Assembly (NCBI GenBank): GCA_050789255.1
Contig: JBOZRQ010000061.1
Coordinates: 1-64,000 of the forward strand
Length of the DNA: 64,000 nt
Source of the DNA: JBOZRQ01 sp050789255
GTDB taxonomy: Bacteria > Bacillota > Sulfobacillia > Symbiobacteriales > Symbiobacteriaceae
Reading direction: 5' to 3'
This document shows positions 44,347 to 52,742 of this stretch, one piece after another; positions within the stretch are counted from its first letter, which is position 1, and every line of letters starts with the position of its first letter. Position numbers and translations under genes: made by a program. The notes below the pieces were generated by a model. The model did not search any database and was not told where the DNA came from. It saw only the letters and a program-made list of their open reading frames with translations.

Positions 44347-44406
44347 TTGGCAGGACTGCCGCAATGATGTAGCCTAGATTTACGAGGTATCGTAATCCGA
44401 GGTATC
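44347..44406 (+). promoter_or_regulatory. padR promoter and probable PadR operator
   Basis: TTGGCA (44347-44352), 17-bp spacer, TAGCCT (44370-44375). Right after it is an imperfect inverted repeat, GATTTACGA (44377-44385) and TCGTAATC (44390-44397). There is also a direct repeat CGAGGTATC at 44383-44391 and 44398-44406. The repeats cover the expected transcription start, as for a self-repressing PadR regulator. Confidence 0.5.
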
Positions 44407-44422
44407 TTCAGGAGGCGCCGGC

Positions 44423-44758
44423 ATGTCGGTGAACAAGGAGCTTCTAAAGGGCAGCACCGTGATTCTGATCCTGTCCCTGCTGAATCGTGAGCCCATGTAC
44501 GGGTACCAGATGATCACCGAAATCGAGCGCAACTCCAGCGGGGTCTTCAGCTTCAAGGAGGGTACCCTGTATCCCATCCTGCACGCGTTGGAGTCGGAGG
44601 GACATGTGGAGGCCTACTGGACCGAGAATGAAGGGGAACGCAAGCGCAAGTACTACCGCATTACCGACGAGGGCCGGGGCCACCTGAAGGAGAAGCTGAG
44701 CGAGTGGAGCGTCTTCCGCTCGGCGGTCGATCGGGTCATCGGGGGTGCCGGCGTATGA
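44423..44758 (+). CDS. PadR family transcriptional regulator
   Basis: A 111-residue winged-helix regulator. Typical marks are LLKGSTVILILSLLNREPMYGYQMI, then FKEGTLYPILHALESEGHVEAYW and RKRKYYRITDEGRGHL. PadR-s1 proteins of this length usually control the adjacent gene. Its stop overlaps the start of the next gene (ATGA), a membrane protein with a HAAS-like N-terminus, which is the usual PadR partner. GGAGG precedes the ATG. Confidence 0.94.
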   Translation: MSVNKELLKGSTVILILSLLNREPMYGYQMITEIERNSSGVFSFKEGTLYPILHALESEGHVEAYWTENEGERKRKYYRITDEGRGHLKEKLSEWSVFRSAVDRVIGGAGV

Positions 44759-46008
44759 ACCTGAGGGTCGAGGCATACCTGGACGAGGTCTGCGCCCGGG
44801 TCAAGTGCCACGAGGTCCACACGGAGATCCGTCAGGAGCTGGAGAGCCACCTGGGCGACCTCATCGACCACCACCGGGAGGCGGGCCTCTCCGAAGAGCA
44901 GGCGGTGGACGCCGCCCTCGCCCACATGGGGGACGCGCAAACCACCGGAGACCAACTTAACGCCGCACACCGGCCCCGGACCGAGTGGGGGCTGATCGGG
45001 GCCACCGCTCTGTTCGTCTTGCTTGGGCTCTGGGCGACGTACGCGTGGTCATCCGGGCCCGACTCCCTTGTGCGTCAGCTGATCTGGACCTCCTTGGGGC
45101 TGGGCGCTGGCGCAGTCGCCTTCTTCTTCGACTACCGCCGCCTGTACCGGTTCGCGTGGCCGGCCTTCGCCGTCACCTTGACCGGGATGGTTGTAGTAAG
45201 GTACTGGAGCATGTTGACGGACCGCCATGACTTTCTGCTGAGCCGGAGTCCCATGCTGCTGACCATCGCCCTGGCGGGCATCTTTGCGAACTGGAACTGG
45301 AGCGACTGGAGAGCCATGTGGAAGGCGTTAGCCTTGCTGGCTGCGCCCGTGCTGGTCTACCTGTGGGCACCGAGTATGTCGTCTGCCGCTCAGTATGGTG
45401 GCAGCTTCCTGGTGCTCCTCCTGGCTTCCAAGCCTAAGCGGTGGCAACTGGGTGTCATTGCTGCAGCAGGCGTAGCGTCTGCCTCAGCCCTTCTGACCTG
45501 GTTCTTATGGTACGAGTACCGTGTCCAACGGCTCATGGTCTGGCTGGATCCTAACCGGGACCCCGTGGGCGCCGGCTACCAGGTGGTACAGTCGCGCCTG
45601 GCGATCAAGGGCGCCGGACTCTGGGGACGGGGTGCCTCCGCTGCGTTGAATCACCACCTTCCTAACGCCTCTTCGGAGTTCATCTTTCCATTCCTCGTCT
45701 ATGCGTTGGGCTGGGTGGCCGGAGCGGCCATCGTGATCCTGGCGACCCTCTTTGTAGCCAGGCTGCTGAAGGTGGCAGGCCAAATTCGGGACCGGTTCGG
45801 GCGATTCGTGGTGATCGCCGTAGTTGCCGCCTTCGCCGTGCAGTTCGCCTCTAACCTCCTCATGACGGTTGGCTGGCTTCCCACCATGGGCGTCTCGCTG
45901 CCGTTCATCTCCTTCGGTTCCCAGCAGGTACTGCAAATGGCCGCGGTGGGCCTGGCCCTGAGCGTCTTCCGCCGCAAGGATATGGGGCGCACACCACATC
46001 TCGGGTAG
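44755..46008 (+). CDS. SEDS-family (FtsW/RodA/SpoVE-like) protein with N-terminal HAAS-like domain
   Basis: 434 residues. The first ~75 residues (NLRVEAYLDEVCARVKCHEVHTEIRQELESHLGDLID, with EEQAVDAALAHMGD) look like the HAAS/permease-prefix helical domain that accompanies PadR regulators. The rest has about ten helices and SEDS marks: MVWLDPNRDPVGAGYQVVQS containing the LDP aspartate that is catalytic in RodA/FtsW, GRGASAALNHHLPNASSEFIF, and LPTMGVSLPFISFGSQQ. It is thus probably a glycan polymerase under PadR control. Known SEDS proteins lack the HAAS-like extension. Confidence 0.88.
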   Translation: MNLRVEAYLDEVCARVKCHEVHTEIRQELESHLGDLIDHHREAGLSEEQAVDAALAHMGDAQTTGDQLNAAHRPRTEWGLIGATALFVLLGLWATYAWSSGPDSLVRQLIWTSLGLGAGAVAFFFDYRRLYRFAWPAFAVTLTGMVVVRYWSMLTDRHDFLLSRSPMLLTIALAGIFANWNWSDWRAMWKALALLAAPVLVYLWAPSMSSAAQYGGSFLVLLLASKPKRWQLGVIAAAGVASASALLTWFLWYEYRVQRLMVWLDPNRDPVGAGYQVVQSRLAIKGAGLWGRGASAALNHHLPNASSEFIFPFLVYALGWVAGAAIVILATLFVARLLKVAGQIRDRFGRFVVIAVVAAFAVQFASNLLMTVGWLPTMGVSLPFISFGSQQVLQMAAVGLALSVFRRKDMGRTPHLG

Positions 46009-46013
46009 AGAAA

Positions 46014-46044
46014 GGCGAGGGGATTGTACCCCTCGCCATTTCAA
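46014..46044 (+). terminator. Terminator after the padR-SEDS operon
   Basis: GGCGAGGGG (46014-46022) pairs perfectly with CCCCTCGCC (46029-46037), loop 6 nt, then ATTTCAAT. Confidence 0.75.
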
Positions 46045-46107
46045 TGCTCGATAATTCCATTGGGACCAGAAACCACAATGAACGGAATTCCGTCGAAGGT
46101 AGAGGGA

Positions 46108-46142
46108 TGACATCGGATACTGTCGAAATCCCGTAGATGTCA
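46108..46142. other. Inverted repeat in the spacer before ftsE
   Basis: TGACATC (46108-46114) and GATGTCA (46136-46142) are exact complements. A second nested pair GGGAT/ATCCC (46104-46108 and 46128-46132) competes with it. The rest of the spacer 46045-46232 shows no clear promoter. Confidence 0.3.
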
Positions 46143-46232
46143 GCAGAAAGTTGATCGTTCCACCGCGACGACCACCCGAATCACGCTGTAAACGGACGCA
46201 GCCTTTATCTAGTGCCGGGGAGTGAAACCCAG

Positions 46233-46922
46233 TTGATTCAGTTCTCTAACGTCAAAAAGGTGTATCCGAACGCCCACACTCCCTCACTCGATGGGGTTAA
46301 CCTCCGCATCGAGCGTGGGGAATTTGTCTTTATTGTGGGTCCCTCCGGGGCCGGTAAGTCGACCCTTATGAAGCTTTTATACCGCGAGGAGATTGCCACC
46401 TCCGGTAAGGTAATGATCGACGGCAAGGACCTCGGCGCCATGCGAGACACCCAGGTGCCCTACCTGCGGCGCCAGCTGGGCGTCATCTTCCAGGACTTTA
46501 AGCTCCTGCCCGATCGCACGGTCTTTGAAAACGTTGCTTTCGCACTCGAGTGCACCGACGTTCCCCGCCGGGAGATCATTCGCCGGGTTCCCGCCTCGCT
46601 GGAGCTGGTCGGCCTGCGCCACAAGTCCCACTCCAAGGGCCAGGAGCTCTCCGGCGGCGAGCAGCAGCGGGTAGCCGTGGCCCGGGCCATCGTGCGCAAC
46701 CCGATTCTGGTCATTGCGGACGAGCCCACCGGCAACCTGGACCCCGAGAACTCCAACGCCATCATGAAGCTGCTGGACGACATTCACAAAATGGGCGCCA
46801 CCGTGGTCGTCTCCACGCACGCCAAGAACATCGTCAACGCCATGAAGAAGCGCGTCATCGCGATTGAGCGTGGCCGCGTGGTCCGCGACGAGGAGAGGGG
46901 GACCTACGGCTATGAATCCTAG
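46233..46922 (+). CDS. ftsE: Cell division ATP-binding protein FtsE
   Basis: A 229-residue ABC ATPase that works with FtsX to control murein hydrolases. Walker A GPSGAGKST, Q-loop FQDFKLLPDRTVFENVA, signature LSGGEQQR, Walker B ILVIADEPTGNLDP, and switch His in STHAKN. Start: a TTG at 46233 gives MIQFSNVKKVYPNA, the standard FtsE opening and length, with GGGGAGTGA upstream. A GTG at 46212 would add seven residues without a ribosome binding site. It overlaps ftsX by 11 bp. Confidence 0.94.
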   Translation: MIQFSNVKKVYPNAHTPSLDGVNLRIERGEFVFIVGPSGAGKSTLMKLLYREEIATSGKVMIDGKDLGAMRDTQVPYLRRQLGVIFQDFKLLPDRTVFENVAFALECTDVPRREIIRRVPASLELVGLRHKSHSKGQELSGGEQQRVAVARAIVRNPILVIADEPTGNLDPENSNAIMKLLDDIHKMGATVVVSTHAKNIVNAMKKRVIAIERGRVVRDEERGTYGYES

Positions 46923-47829
46923 AGCCTGGGCCACCGCTTTCCGTGATGCCTTCCGCTCCATAACCCAGAGCAGCCTCATGTCACTGGCCTCCATGGGCAC
47001 GGTGACCGTGTCGCTCCTGGTGCTGTCGGTGGTGCTCCTGCTGGCGGTTAACCTCGACTTCGCAGCGACCACCGTGGAACAGCAGGTGGAGATCAAGACC
47101 TACATTTGCGCTACTTGGGACGATACGCCCAAGTGCAACAAGACCGAGCCCACCGCCCAGCAGAAGCAGGCGCTGGTGGAGCAAATCAAGAAGCTGCCCG
47201 GCGTTACGCAGGCGACCTACGTGACCCGTCAGCAGGCGCTGGAACGCATGAAGGAGGACTTCAAGGAGCAGAAGGACCTGCTCGAAGGCCTCGACGACAA
47301 TCCGCTGAGCGACATGATCGAAGTGAAAACGACTGACACGGCGGCTGTTAAGGCTGTGGCCGAGGCGGCCAGCAAGATGGCCGGGGTGCGCAAGGTGGAC
47401 TACGGCCAGGAATGGGTCGAGAAGCTCCAAACCTTTACGCATGCCGTGCGCATAGGCGGCCTCCTCCTCGTGGTTTTGCTAGTGGTGGCCACCGTGTTCA
47501 CCATCTCCAACACCATTCGGCTCGCGGTTTACGCCCGGCGCCGGGAGATCGGCATTATGAAGCTGGTGGGTGCCACCGACTGGTACATCCGCCGGCCGTT
47601 CATGATTGAAGGGATCTTCCTGGGCATCGTGGGCGCCCTGCTCTCCATGACCGTCGCTGGATTCGGGTATCAGCGAGTGGTGACGTACATGCACCAGCAG
47701 ATCCCCTTCCTGCCGGTTGTGTCGCCGGAGCGTGTGCTCATGAGCCTGACGGTCGGTCTGATCGCCCTTGGCGCCGTGCTCGGGGCGGTTGGCAGCCTGA
47801 TTTCGATGCGCCGGTTCCTGAAGGTGTAG
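46912..47829 (+). CDS. ftsX: Cell division protein FtsX
   Basis: A 305-residue membrane partner of FtsE with four helices: one near 29-48, then three in the C-terminal part (GGLLLVVLLVVATVFTISN, GIFLGIVGALLSMTVAGF, SLTVGLIALGAVLGAVGSL). The large outer loop (about 50-180) carries two Cys (TYICATWDDTPKC) that may pair. The FtsX signature RLAVYARRREIGIMKLVGATDWYIRRPFMIEG is clear. It signals to an outer peptidoglycan hydrolase, most likely the M23 protein encoded next. Confidence 0.95.
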   Translation: MNPRAWATAFRDAFRSITQSSLMSLASMGTVTVSLLVLSVVLLLAVNLDFAATTVEQQVEIKTYICATWDDTPKCNKTEPTAQQKQALVEQIKKLPGVTQATYVTRQQALERMKEDFKEQKDLLEGLDDNPLSDMIEVKTTDTAAVKAVAEAASKMAGVRKVDYGQEWVEKLQTFTHAVRIGGLLLVVLLVVATVFTISNTIRLAVYARRREIGIMKLVGATDWYIRRPFMIEGIFLGIVGALLSMTVAGFGYQRVVTYMHQQIPFLPVVSPERVLMSLTVGLIALGAVLGAVGSLISMRRFLKV

Positions 47830-47843
47830 CGGAGGTGTAGTGG

Positions 47844-49001
47844 ATGCGTGTCCGAAGCGGTTTTCGCCGGTTCGTACGGTGGGTGCTGGTCCCCGTGGTC
47901 ATCGCGGGACTGCTGACGCAGGCCGCTCCCCCCGCCCGTGCCGAGGATGAGCTTCAGAAGGCCCAGCAACAGCTCGAGTCGATCCGACAGCAGAAGGAAG
48001 AGGTCAAGAACGCCCTCGCCCAGGCTTACTACCAGGCCGAAGAGGCCCAGGTTCAGCTGAAGCAGGTGGAGAACGATCTCGCCGCAGCGAATGGGCAGCT
48101 GGCGGTCATTACGAACCAGCTGACCATCGCCGACAAGGAGCTCAAGCAGGTCGAGGCCGACCTGACTACGGCCCAGAAGAAGTATGATGAGCGCCAGGCC
48201 CAGTTGGCCAAGCGGGTGCGGGCGATCAACGAAGAGGGGCGAGTCAACGCGTTGGCCGTACTGCTTGGGGCCAACTCGTTCAGCGACTTCATCAGCCGCT
48301 TTGAGATGCTCAAGGCGATCATTCAGCGTGATAACCGCCTCTTCGCAGATGTTCGCACGGAGAAGAAGGAGCTGGAGGAGAAGCAGGCGGTGGCAACCGC
48401 CCGCAAGAACCAGCTCGCCAACCTGAAGGCGCAGGCCGAAGTCCGCCGCACCACCATCGCCGTGAAGCGCGATGAGCGGGTGCAGGTCTCCCGCTCCCTG
48501 GAGGCCAACAAGAGTCGGCTTCAGGCGCAGTACGATGCGTTCGACCGGGAAGAGGCCAACGTGATGCAGCTGGTCGTGGACCTGCAGCGGCGTCTAAACC
48601 GCGTAGCTGGCAAGTTTGCGCCCATCTACCCCGTGAAGCCCGTGCTGGTTACCGACCCGTTTGGGCCCCGGATCCATCCGATTCTGAACGTCCCGCGCCC
48701 CCACAACGGCACGGACTTTAACGCCTACATGGGCCAGAACGTGATGGCGATTGAGGACGGCGTGGTGATTATGGCCACCTGGAACGATGCCTACGGCAAC
48801 CTGGTGGTTATCGACCACGGCGGCGGCATTTCCAGCTGGTACGGCCATAACTCGCAGCTCCTGGTCAAGGTGAACCAGGAGGTCAAGCAGGGGCAGATCA
48901 TTTCCAAGGCCGGTTCCACCGGCTGGTCGACGGGACCGCACGTCCACCTGGAGATTCGCGTGGACGGCAATCCCGAAGACCCGATGAACTACCTCCAGTA
49001 G
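47844..49001 (+). CDS. EnvC-like murein hydrolase activator or M23 endopeptidase with coiled coil
   Basis: 385 residues. After a signal peptide (VLVPVVIAGLLTQAAPPARA) comes a coiled coil of about 200 residues rich in Gln, Glu, Lys and Ala, then a LytM/M23 domain at about 270-385. Metal ligands look intact: PHNGTDFNAYMG (H, D) and GPHVHLEIR (HxH), with WYGHNSQL in between, so it may be an active zinc endopeptidase and not only an activator. It lies 14 bp after ftsX and is the likely outer target of FtsEX, as PcsB/CwlO/EnvC are elsewhere. Confidence 0.93.
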   Translation: MRVRSGFRRFVRWVLVPVVIAGLLTQAAPPARAEDELQKAQQQLESIRQQKEEVKNALAQAYYQAEEAQVQLKQVENDLAAANGQLAVITNQLTIADKELKQVEADLTTAQKKYDERQAQLAKRVRAINEEGRVNALAVLLGANSFSDFISRFEMLKAIIQRDNRLFADVRTEKKELEEKQAVATARKNQLANLKAQAEVRRTTIAVKRDERVQVSRSLEANKSRLQAQYDAFDREEANVMQLVVDLQRRLNRVAGKFAPIYPVKPVLVTDPFGPRIHPILNVPRPHNGTDFNAYMGQNVMAIEDGVVIMATWNDAYGNLVVIDHGGGISSWYGHNSQLLVKVNQEVKQGQIISKAGSTGWSTGPHVHLEIRVDGNPEDPMNYLQ

Positions 49002-49012
49002 GTGAGACAGCC

Positions 49013-49049
49013 GCCCCGGAGCGCTGGAGTCGCTCCGGGGCTTTCAATT
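49013..49049 (+). terminator. Terminator after the ftsEX-M23 operon
   Basis: GCCCCGGAGCG (49013-49023) pairs with CGCTCCGGGGC (49031-49041), then TTTCAATT. Confidence 0.87.
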
Positions 49050-49055
49050 CCCCGT

Positions 49056-49084
49056 TTGCTGAGATTTGGGACGAGGAGTATACT
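49056..49084 (+). promoter_or_regulatory. Probable sigma-A promoter of the ctp gene
   Basis: TTGCTG (49056-49061), 17-bp spacer, TATACT (49079-49084). Transcription would begin near 49091. Confidence 0.7.
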
Positions 49085-49147
49085 TCCCCTGAGAGCCTGA
49101 TACACATGGATGAGAGATGAAGCGATCAGGAAGGGATGACTGGGCAC

Positions 49148-50374
49148 ATGATGGAACGCCGTCCAACGATGCTCGCTACCGTAGCGCTGGTGTTTGTCAC
49201 CAGCCTGTTCAGCTTTTACGCCGGGGCGGCGGGCCTGGTCCCGAGGCTTGCTCAGGTCCTCCCCGGGGCTCAGGCTCCGCAGCAGGAGCAGGGCAAGCCA
49301 TCGAACGGGCTGACGACGACCCAACTGCAGCAGGTGCAGGAATTCATCCAGCGCCGGTTCGTCGACCAGGTGGACCCCCAGAAGCTGCAGCAGGGCGCCC
49401 TCAAGGGCATGGTTGAGGCAACGGGGGACAAGTACTCCAGCTACTTCCCGCCCAAGGAGTACGCGCAATACCTCGAGCACTTCCAGTCCAGCTTCTTCGG
49501 CATTGGCGTCTACGTGGAGACCTCGGCCAAGACCGGCCTGGTCACCGTGGTTTCGCCGATCAAGGGGAGCCCGGGCGAAAAGGCCGGCCTGAAGGCTGGC
49601 GACGCCGTGCTGAGCGTCGACGGCAAGGACATTACCAAAATGCCCCTTGAGCAGGCGATTCAGCTAATCAAGGGACCTGCCGGTACAAAGGTGAAGCTCT
49701 CCGTGAAGCGTGACGGCGTCACCGACCCGCTCGCCTTCGAGATTACGCGGGCCAAGATCGAGTTCCCCACCGTCGAACAGAGGATGATCGAGCCCGGCGT
49801 AGGCTACATTCAGCTCAAGGAGTTCAACGAGGAGGTAGGCTCCAGGGTCAGTAAGGCGATTGCGGAGCTGAAGGCTCAGGGTATGACCCGCCTGATTCTG
49901 GACCTCCGGCAGAACCCCGGCGGCCTGTTGGATGAGGCGATCAACGTCTCGTCGCTGTTTGTGCCGGCCAACCAGCCCGTGGTGCACATTGTGAGCCGGG
50001 GTGGACAGAAGGAGACCCATGTTTCCAAGTCGAAGACCCCCTGGAATATGCCGCTGGTCCTCCTGGTGGACGGGTATAGCGCCAGCGCCTCGGAAATCGT
50101 GGCCGGCGCCATCAAGGACACCAAAATCGGCGTGCTCATGGGCACCAAGACCTTCGGCAAGGGCTCGGTCCAGTCGTTCTACGACCTGCCCGACAACAAC
50201 GGCGGCGTGAAGCTGACCACCGCCAAGTACCTGACCGCCGGCGGCAACTCCATTCACGAGAAGGGCATTGAGCCGGACGTTGTGGTGGAGAACACCAACA
50301 AGGTGCTCCCCGGTGAAGCGGGCGACGTTCAGCTGCAGGAGGCCGTCAAGCATATCAAGACCATGAAGCCCTAG
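49148..50374 (+). CDS. Carboxy-terminal processing protease (S41 family, CtpA/CtpB-like)
   Basis: About 408 residues. An N-terminal membrane anchor (MLATVALVFVTSLFSFYAGAAGL) is followed by a linker, a PDZ domain (about 100-185; FGIGVYVETSAKTGLVTVV, GLKAGDAVLSVDGKDI) and the S41 protease core. The catalytic Ser is in DGYSASASEIVAGAI and the Lys in GTKTFGKGSVQ. It acts on the outer face; in Bacillus the homologue CtpB works in sporulation. Start uncertain: an ATG at 49136 is too close to AGGAAGG, so the ATG at 49148 (or 49151) is preferred. Confidence 0.94.
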   Translation: MMERRPTMLATVALVFVTSLFSFYAGAAGLVPRLAQVLPGAQAPQQEQGKPSNGLTTTQLQQVQEFIQRRFVDQVDPQKLQQGALKGMVEATGDKYSSYFPPKEYAQYLEHFQSSFFGIGVYVETSAKTGLVTVVSPIKGSPGEKAGLKAGDAVLSVDGKDITKMPLEQAIQLIKGPAGTKVKLSVKRDGVTDPLAFEITRAKIEFPTVEQRMIEPGVGYIQLKEFNEEVGSRVSKAIAELKAQGMTRLILDLRQNPGGLLDEAINVSSLFVPANQPVVHIVSRGGQKETHVSKSKTPWNMPLVLLVDGYSASASEIVAGAIKDTKIGVLMGTKTFGKGSVQSFYDLPDNNGGVKLTTAKYLTAGGNSIHEKGIEPDVVVENTNKVLPGEAGDVQLQEAVKHIKTMKP

Positions 50375-50390
50375 ACTTGGAGGGGTGTTC

Positions 50391-51638
50391 TTGGCACCCA
50401 TACTGGAGCTGACCCGGCTTATTCTCGCCGCCCTGCCGCAGCTAGTCTTCAGCGGCTGGGCGGCCCTCCTCTTGATTGTGGCAGTAGCACTGGTCTTTTT
50501 GCAGTACCGCCGGGTCTCCCAGAAGGAGACTGAGTTGCTTGGGGTTGCCAAGCACACCCCGCTGGAGCAGACCCTCACCTCGCTCATTGTGGGCGCCGTG
50601 GGCGGGCTGGTGGGCAGCGCCGTGTTGACCTGGGCTGGCGTGGGCCTGGTGGAGACGCCAGGGACCCCGCCCGCACTGCTCTATCTCTGGCCGGTTTCGA
50701 TCCTGCTGAGCCTGGTGAATCCGCGATTCATTTGCTTTGCGTACAGCGGTACGTTGCTGTCGCTAAGCTACCTGCTCGTGGGGTGGCCCCGGATCGACAT
50801 CCCCTCTGTGATGGGCCTGGTGGCCGTACTGCATATGGTGGAGGCGCTGCTGATCCGCTTTAGCGGTGACACTTGTGCCACGCCCATGTCGGTGTCGGGG
50901 CAGCGCCAGGAGGCCGTGCCCGGGTTTACGCTCCAGCGCTTTTGGCCGGTCCCACTGGTGATGCCCGTCTTCTCGGCGGCGGCCGCTGCGCCGGTGGACA
51001 TGCCTGCCTGGTGGCCCTTGCTCAGACCGGACCCGGCGTTCATGGCGGGCGTGGCTGGGCTGGGGTGGCAGCTGTTGCCGGTGGTGGTCACCATGGGCTA
51101 CTCGGACTTGGCAATTACGGCGCCGCCCGGGGTTCGCACCCGACAGTCGGCGAGAGTGTTGCTGTTATACAGCTTGGTGCTGATGGCGCTGGCCGTTGGC
51201 GCCGGGCACTGGCGCCCGCTCATGTGGGTGGCAGCAGTGTTCAGCGGCCTGGGGCACGAGGCGATGGCCGTGTGGTCCGGGCGGGTGCAGCTCACAGGGG
51301 TTCCCTACTTGCAGCGGCCCAGCCGGGGTGTCGGCGTGCTTGACGTCTTGCCGGGTTCCCCGGCGGCGGCTGCGGGGCTGCGCAGCGGCAGCGTGATCCT
51401 GGCCGTGGAGGAGTATGAGGTGCACAGCCGGGACCAGCTCCATGAAGCGCTGCTGGCCTCGCCTGCCTATGCCCGGATCGTGTACCGCAGTGACCGCTTT
51501 GTGGAGAACGCCAGGGTCCCCAGGCCCGAAGGCGGGCTGTTGGGCCTTGGGGTGATCTTGCTCCCCGAGCCCGGAGACGCGGCGAACGCAAGGGTGCGGC
51601 GCCCGTCCTTCTTCCGGTGGGCCGGTCTCGAGAAATAA
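50391..51638 (+). CDS. MinJ-like polytopic PDZ protein
   Basis: About 415 residues with six to eight membrane helices in the first 290 residues, then a cytoplasmic PDZ domain (GVGVLDVLPGSPAAAAGLRSGSVILAVEEYEVHSRDQLHEALL). The layout and the place directly after ctp and near ftsEX match B. subtilis minJ, the bridge between DivIVA and MinD. Sequence identity to MinJ cannot be judged here. Start: a TTG at 50391 with GGAGGGG 7 bp upstream is preferred over a GTG at 50385 that is too close to that site. Confidence 0.78.
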   Translation: MAPILELTRLILAALPQLVFSGWAALLLIVAVALVFLQYRRVSQKETELLGVAKHTPLEQTLTSLIVGAVGGLVGSAVLTWAGVGLVETPGTPPALLYLWPVSILLSLVNPRFICFAYSGTLLSLSYLLVGWPRIDIPSVMGLVAVLHMVEALLIRFSGDTCATPMSVSGQRQEAVPGFTLQRFWPVPLVMPVFSAAAAAPVDMPAWWPLLRPDPAFMAGVAGLGWQLLPVVVTMGYSDLAITAPPGVRTRQSARVLLLYSLVLMALAVGAGHWRPLMWVAAVFSGLGHEAMAVWSGRVQLTGVPYLQRPSRGVGVLDVLPGSPAAAAGLRSGSVILAVEEYEVHSRDQLHEALLASPAYARIVYRSDRFVENARVPRPEGGLLGLGVILLPEPGDAANARVRRPSFFRWAGLEK

Positions 51639-51640
51639 GC

Positions 51641-51669
51641 AACGCCACCCGGTTCTGTCGGGTGGCGTT
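51641..51669. terminator. Bidirectional terminator
   Basis: AACGCCACCCG (51641-51651) pairs with CGGGTGGCGTT (51659-51669), loop 7 nt. It sits between the MinJ-like gene and the convergent proline-rich gene. Confidence 0.88.
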
Positions 51670-51675
51670 CCTGTT

Positions 51676-52518
51676 TTACCGGGTGCGCATGACCGTGGAG
51701 CCCTGCTGGATCACCCGGACCTCTTTTACATAAGGCTTCTGCGGCCGGGCGGTCGCCACGGAGATCAGGTCCTGACGTGCCGCCGCGGGCAGGGGAGCCT
51801 GCGGGAGAACCGGTGCCGGTTCCGGAACCGGTTCGGGTGTCGGGGCCACGGTGGGCGCCGGTGGTGGTTCCAGCACGGGCGCAGGAGCGGGCGGAGGCGC
51901 CTCGGCCTTGGGGTGCTCACGCTCACGCTGGAACACGATCACCCGGCTCGCCCCGGGCACCGTCCGTGGATCTGCGAACGGTTTGGGCCGCGGGGGCGGT
52001 GCGGCGGCCGGTGCTGGCAGGACGATGAGCGGCTCTGAGACCAGCACCGGTTCAGCCTCCACCACGGCCGGCTCAGGTTGGGGCTCAGGTATGTACATAA
52101 CTGGCGGTGCCAGGTCGATTTCAGCCACGACCTTGGGCGCACGGGCAGGTATCGGTTGAACGGTGGGCTCAGGCGCCGTCGGTGGCATCAAATCCTGGAC
52201 AACGGAGTAGTCGGCAAAGAGCACCACGCGCGGAACGTCTTCGCTGTTGTCTGTGAGCGGCTGCACATACTCCACCTGAATCCCCAACTCCTCTGGCGAG
52301 TCCGTAATCTCGGCCACCTCCTGGAACGATTCTGCCTTCGCCACTTCGTTCTCCGAGAGGGCGCCCACGCAGAGCGGAGACAGGTACAGGGTGCGATCGG
52401 CCTCGTCCCAGTGAGTGGAAACGCCCAGGGCTTCACACAGGCTGCTCAATGCCGGCAGGGCCCCCTCGTCGGCCTCCAGGAGCCGTTCTTGCCCGAGGAC
52501 CAGCCAAACATTCGGCAT
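51676..52518 (-). CDS. Proline-rich protein of unknown function
   Basis: 280 residues. The first ~60 (VWLVLGQERLLEADEGALPALSSLCEALGVSTHWDEADRTLYL) resemble a stalk-type domain like the one called copper amine oxidase N-terminal. A middle part follows, then about 130 residues rich in Pro, Ala, Glu and Val (many PxPxP runs). There is no signal peptide or membrane helix. The ATG at 52518 follows GAGGGGGGA; the frame is open to 52557 but lacks a better site. The gene is monocistronic and faces the Cys-rich gene. Function unknown. Confidence 0.75.
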   Translation of the reverse strand: MPNVWLVLGQERLLEADEGALPALSSLCEALGVSTHWDEADRTLYLSPLCVGALSENEVAKAESFQEVAEITDSPEELGIQVEYVQPLTDNSEDVPRVVLFADYSVVQDLMPPTAPEPTVQPIPARAPKVVAEIDLAPPVMYIPEPQPEPAVVEAEPVLVSEPLIVLPAPAAAPPPRPKPFADPRTVPGASRVIVFQREREHPKAEAPPPAPAPVLEPPPAPTVAPTPEPVPEPAPVLPQAPLPAAARQDLISVATARPQKPYVKEVRVIQQGSTVMRTR

Positions 52519-52589
52519 GGTTCGTCCCCCCTCAAGCGACTGTCTGCAGTACGACATGCTATGTTCCTCGAGTCAACATGCGCACAAGA

Positions 52590-52627
52590 AAATCCCCGGC
52601 TGCATCAAATGGTGCGGTCGGGGATTT
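52590..52627 (-). terminator. Leftward terminator-like hairpin before the proline-rich gene
   Basis: AAATCCCCG (52590-52598) pairs with CGGGGATTT (52619-52627). On the minus strand it is followed by TTTTCTTG. It lies 72 bp before the start of the leftward gene, with no leftward gene upstream that it could end, so it may be a leader attenuator. The rest of the spacer 52519-52742 shows nothing clear. Confidence 0.6.
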
Positions 52628-52742
52628 GTGGCTTCGAAATGGGTCAGCCGCGCAGTAACCGTTCCATGCCGGCGGTCATAGCTTAGATGCAGACCAGACC
52701 TCCCACATAGCTGAACCAAGCCCTTTAAAGGAGGGTGCGAGA

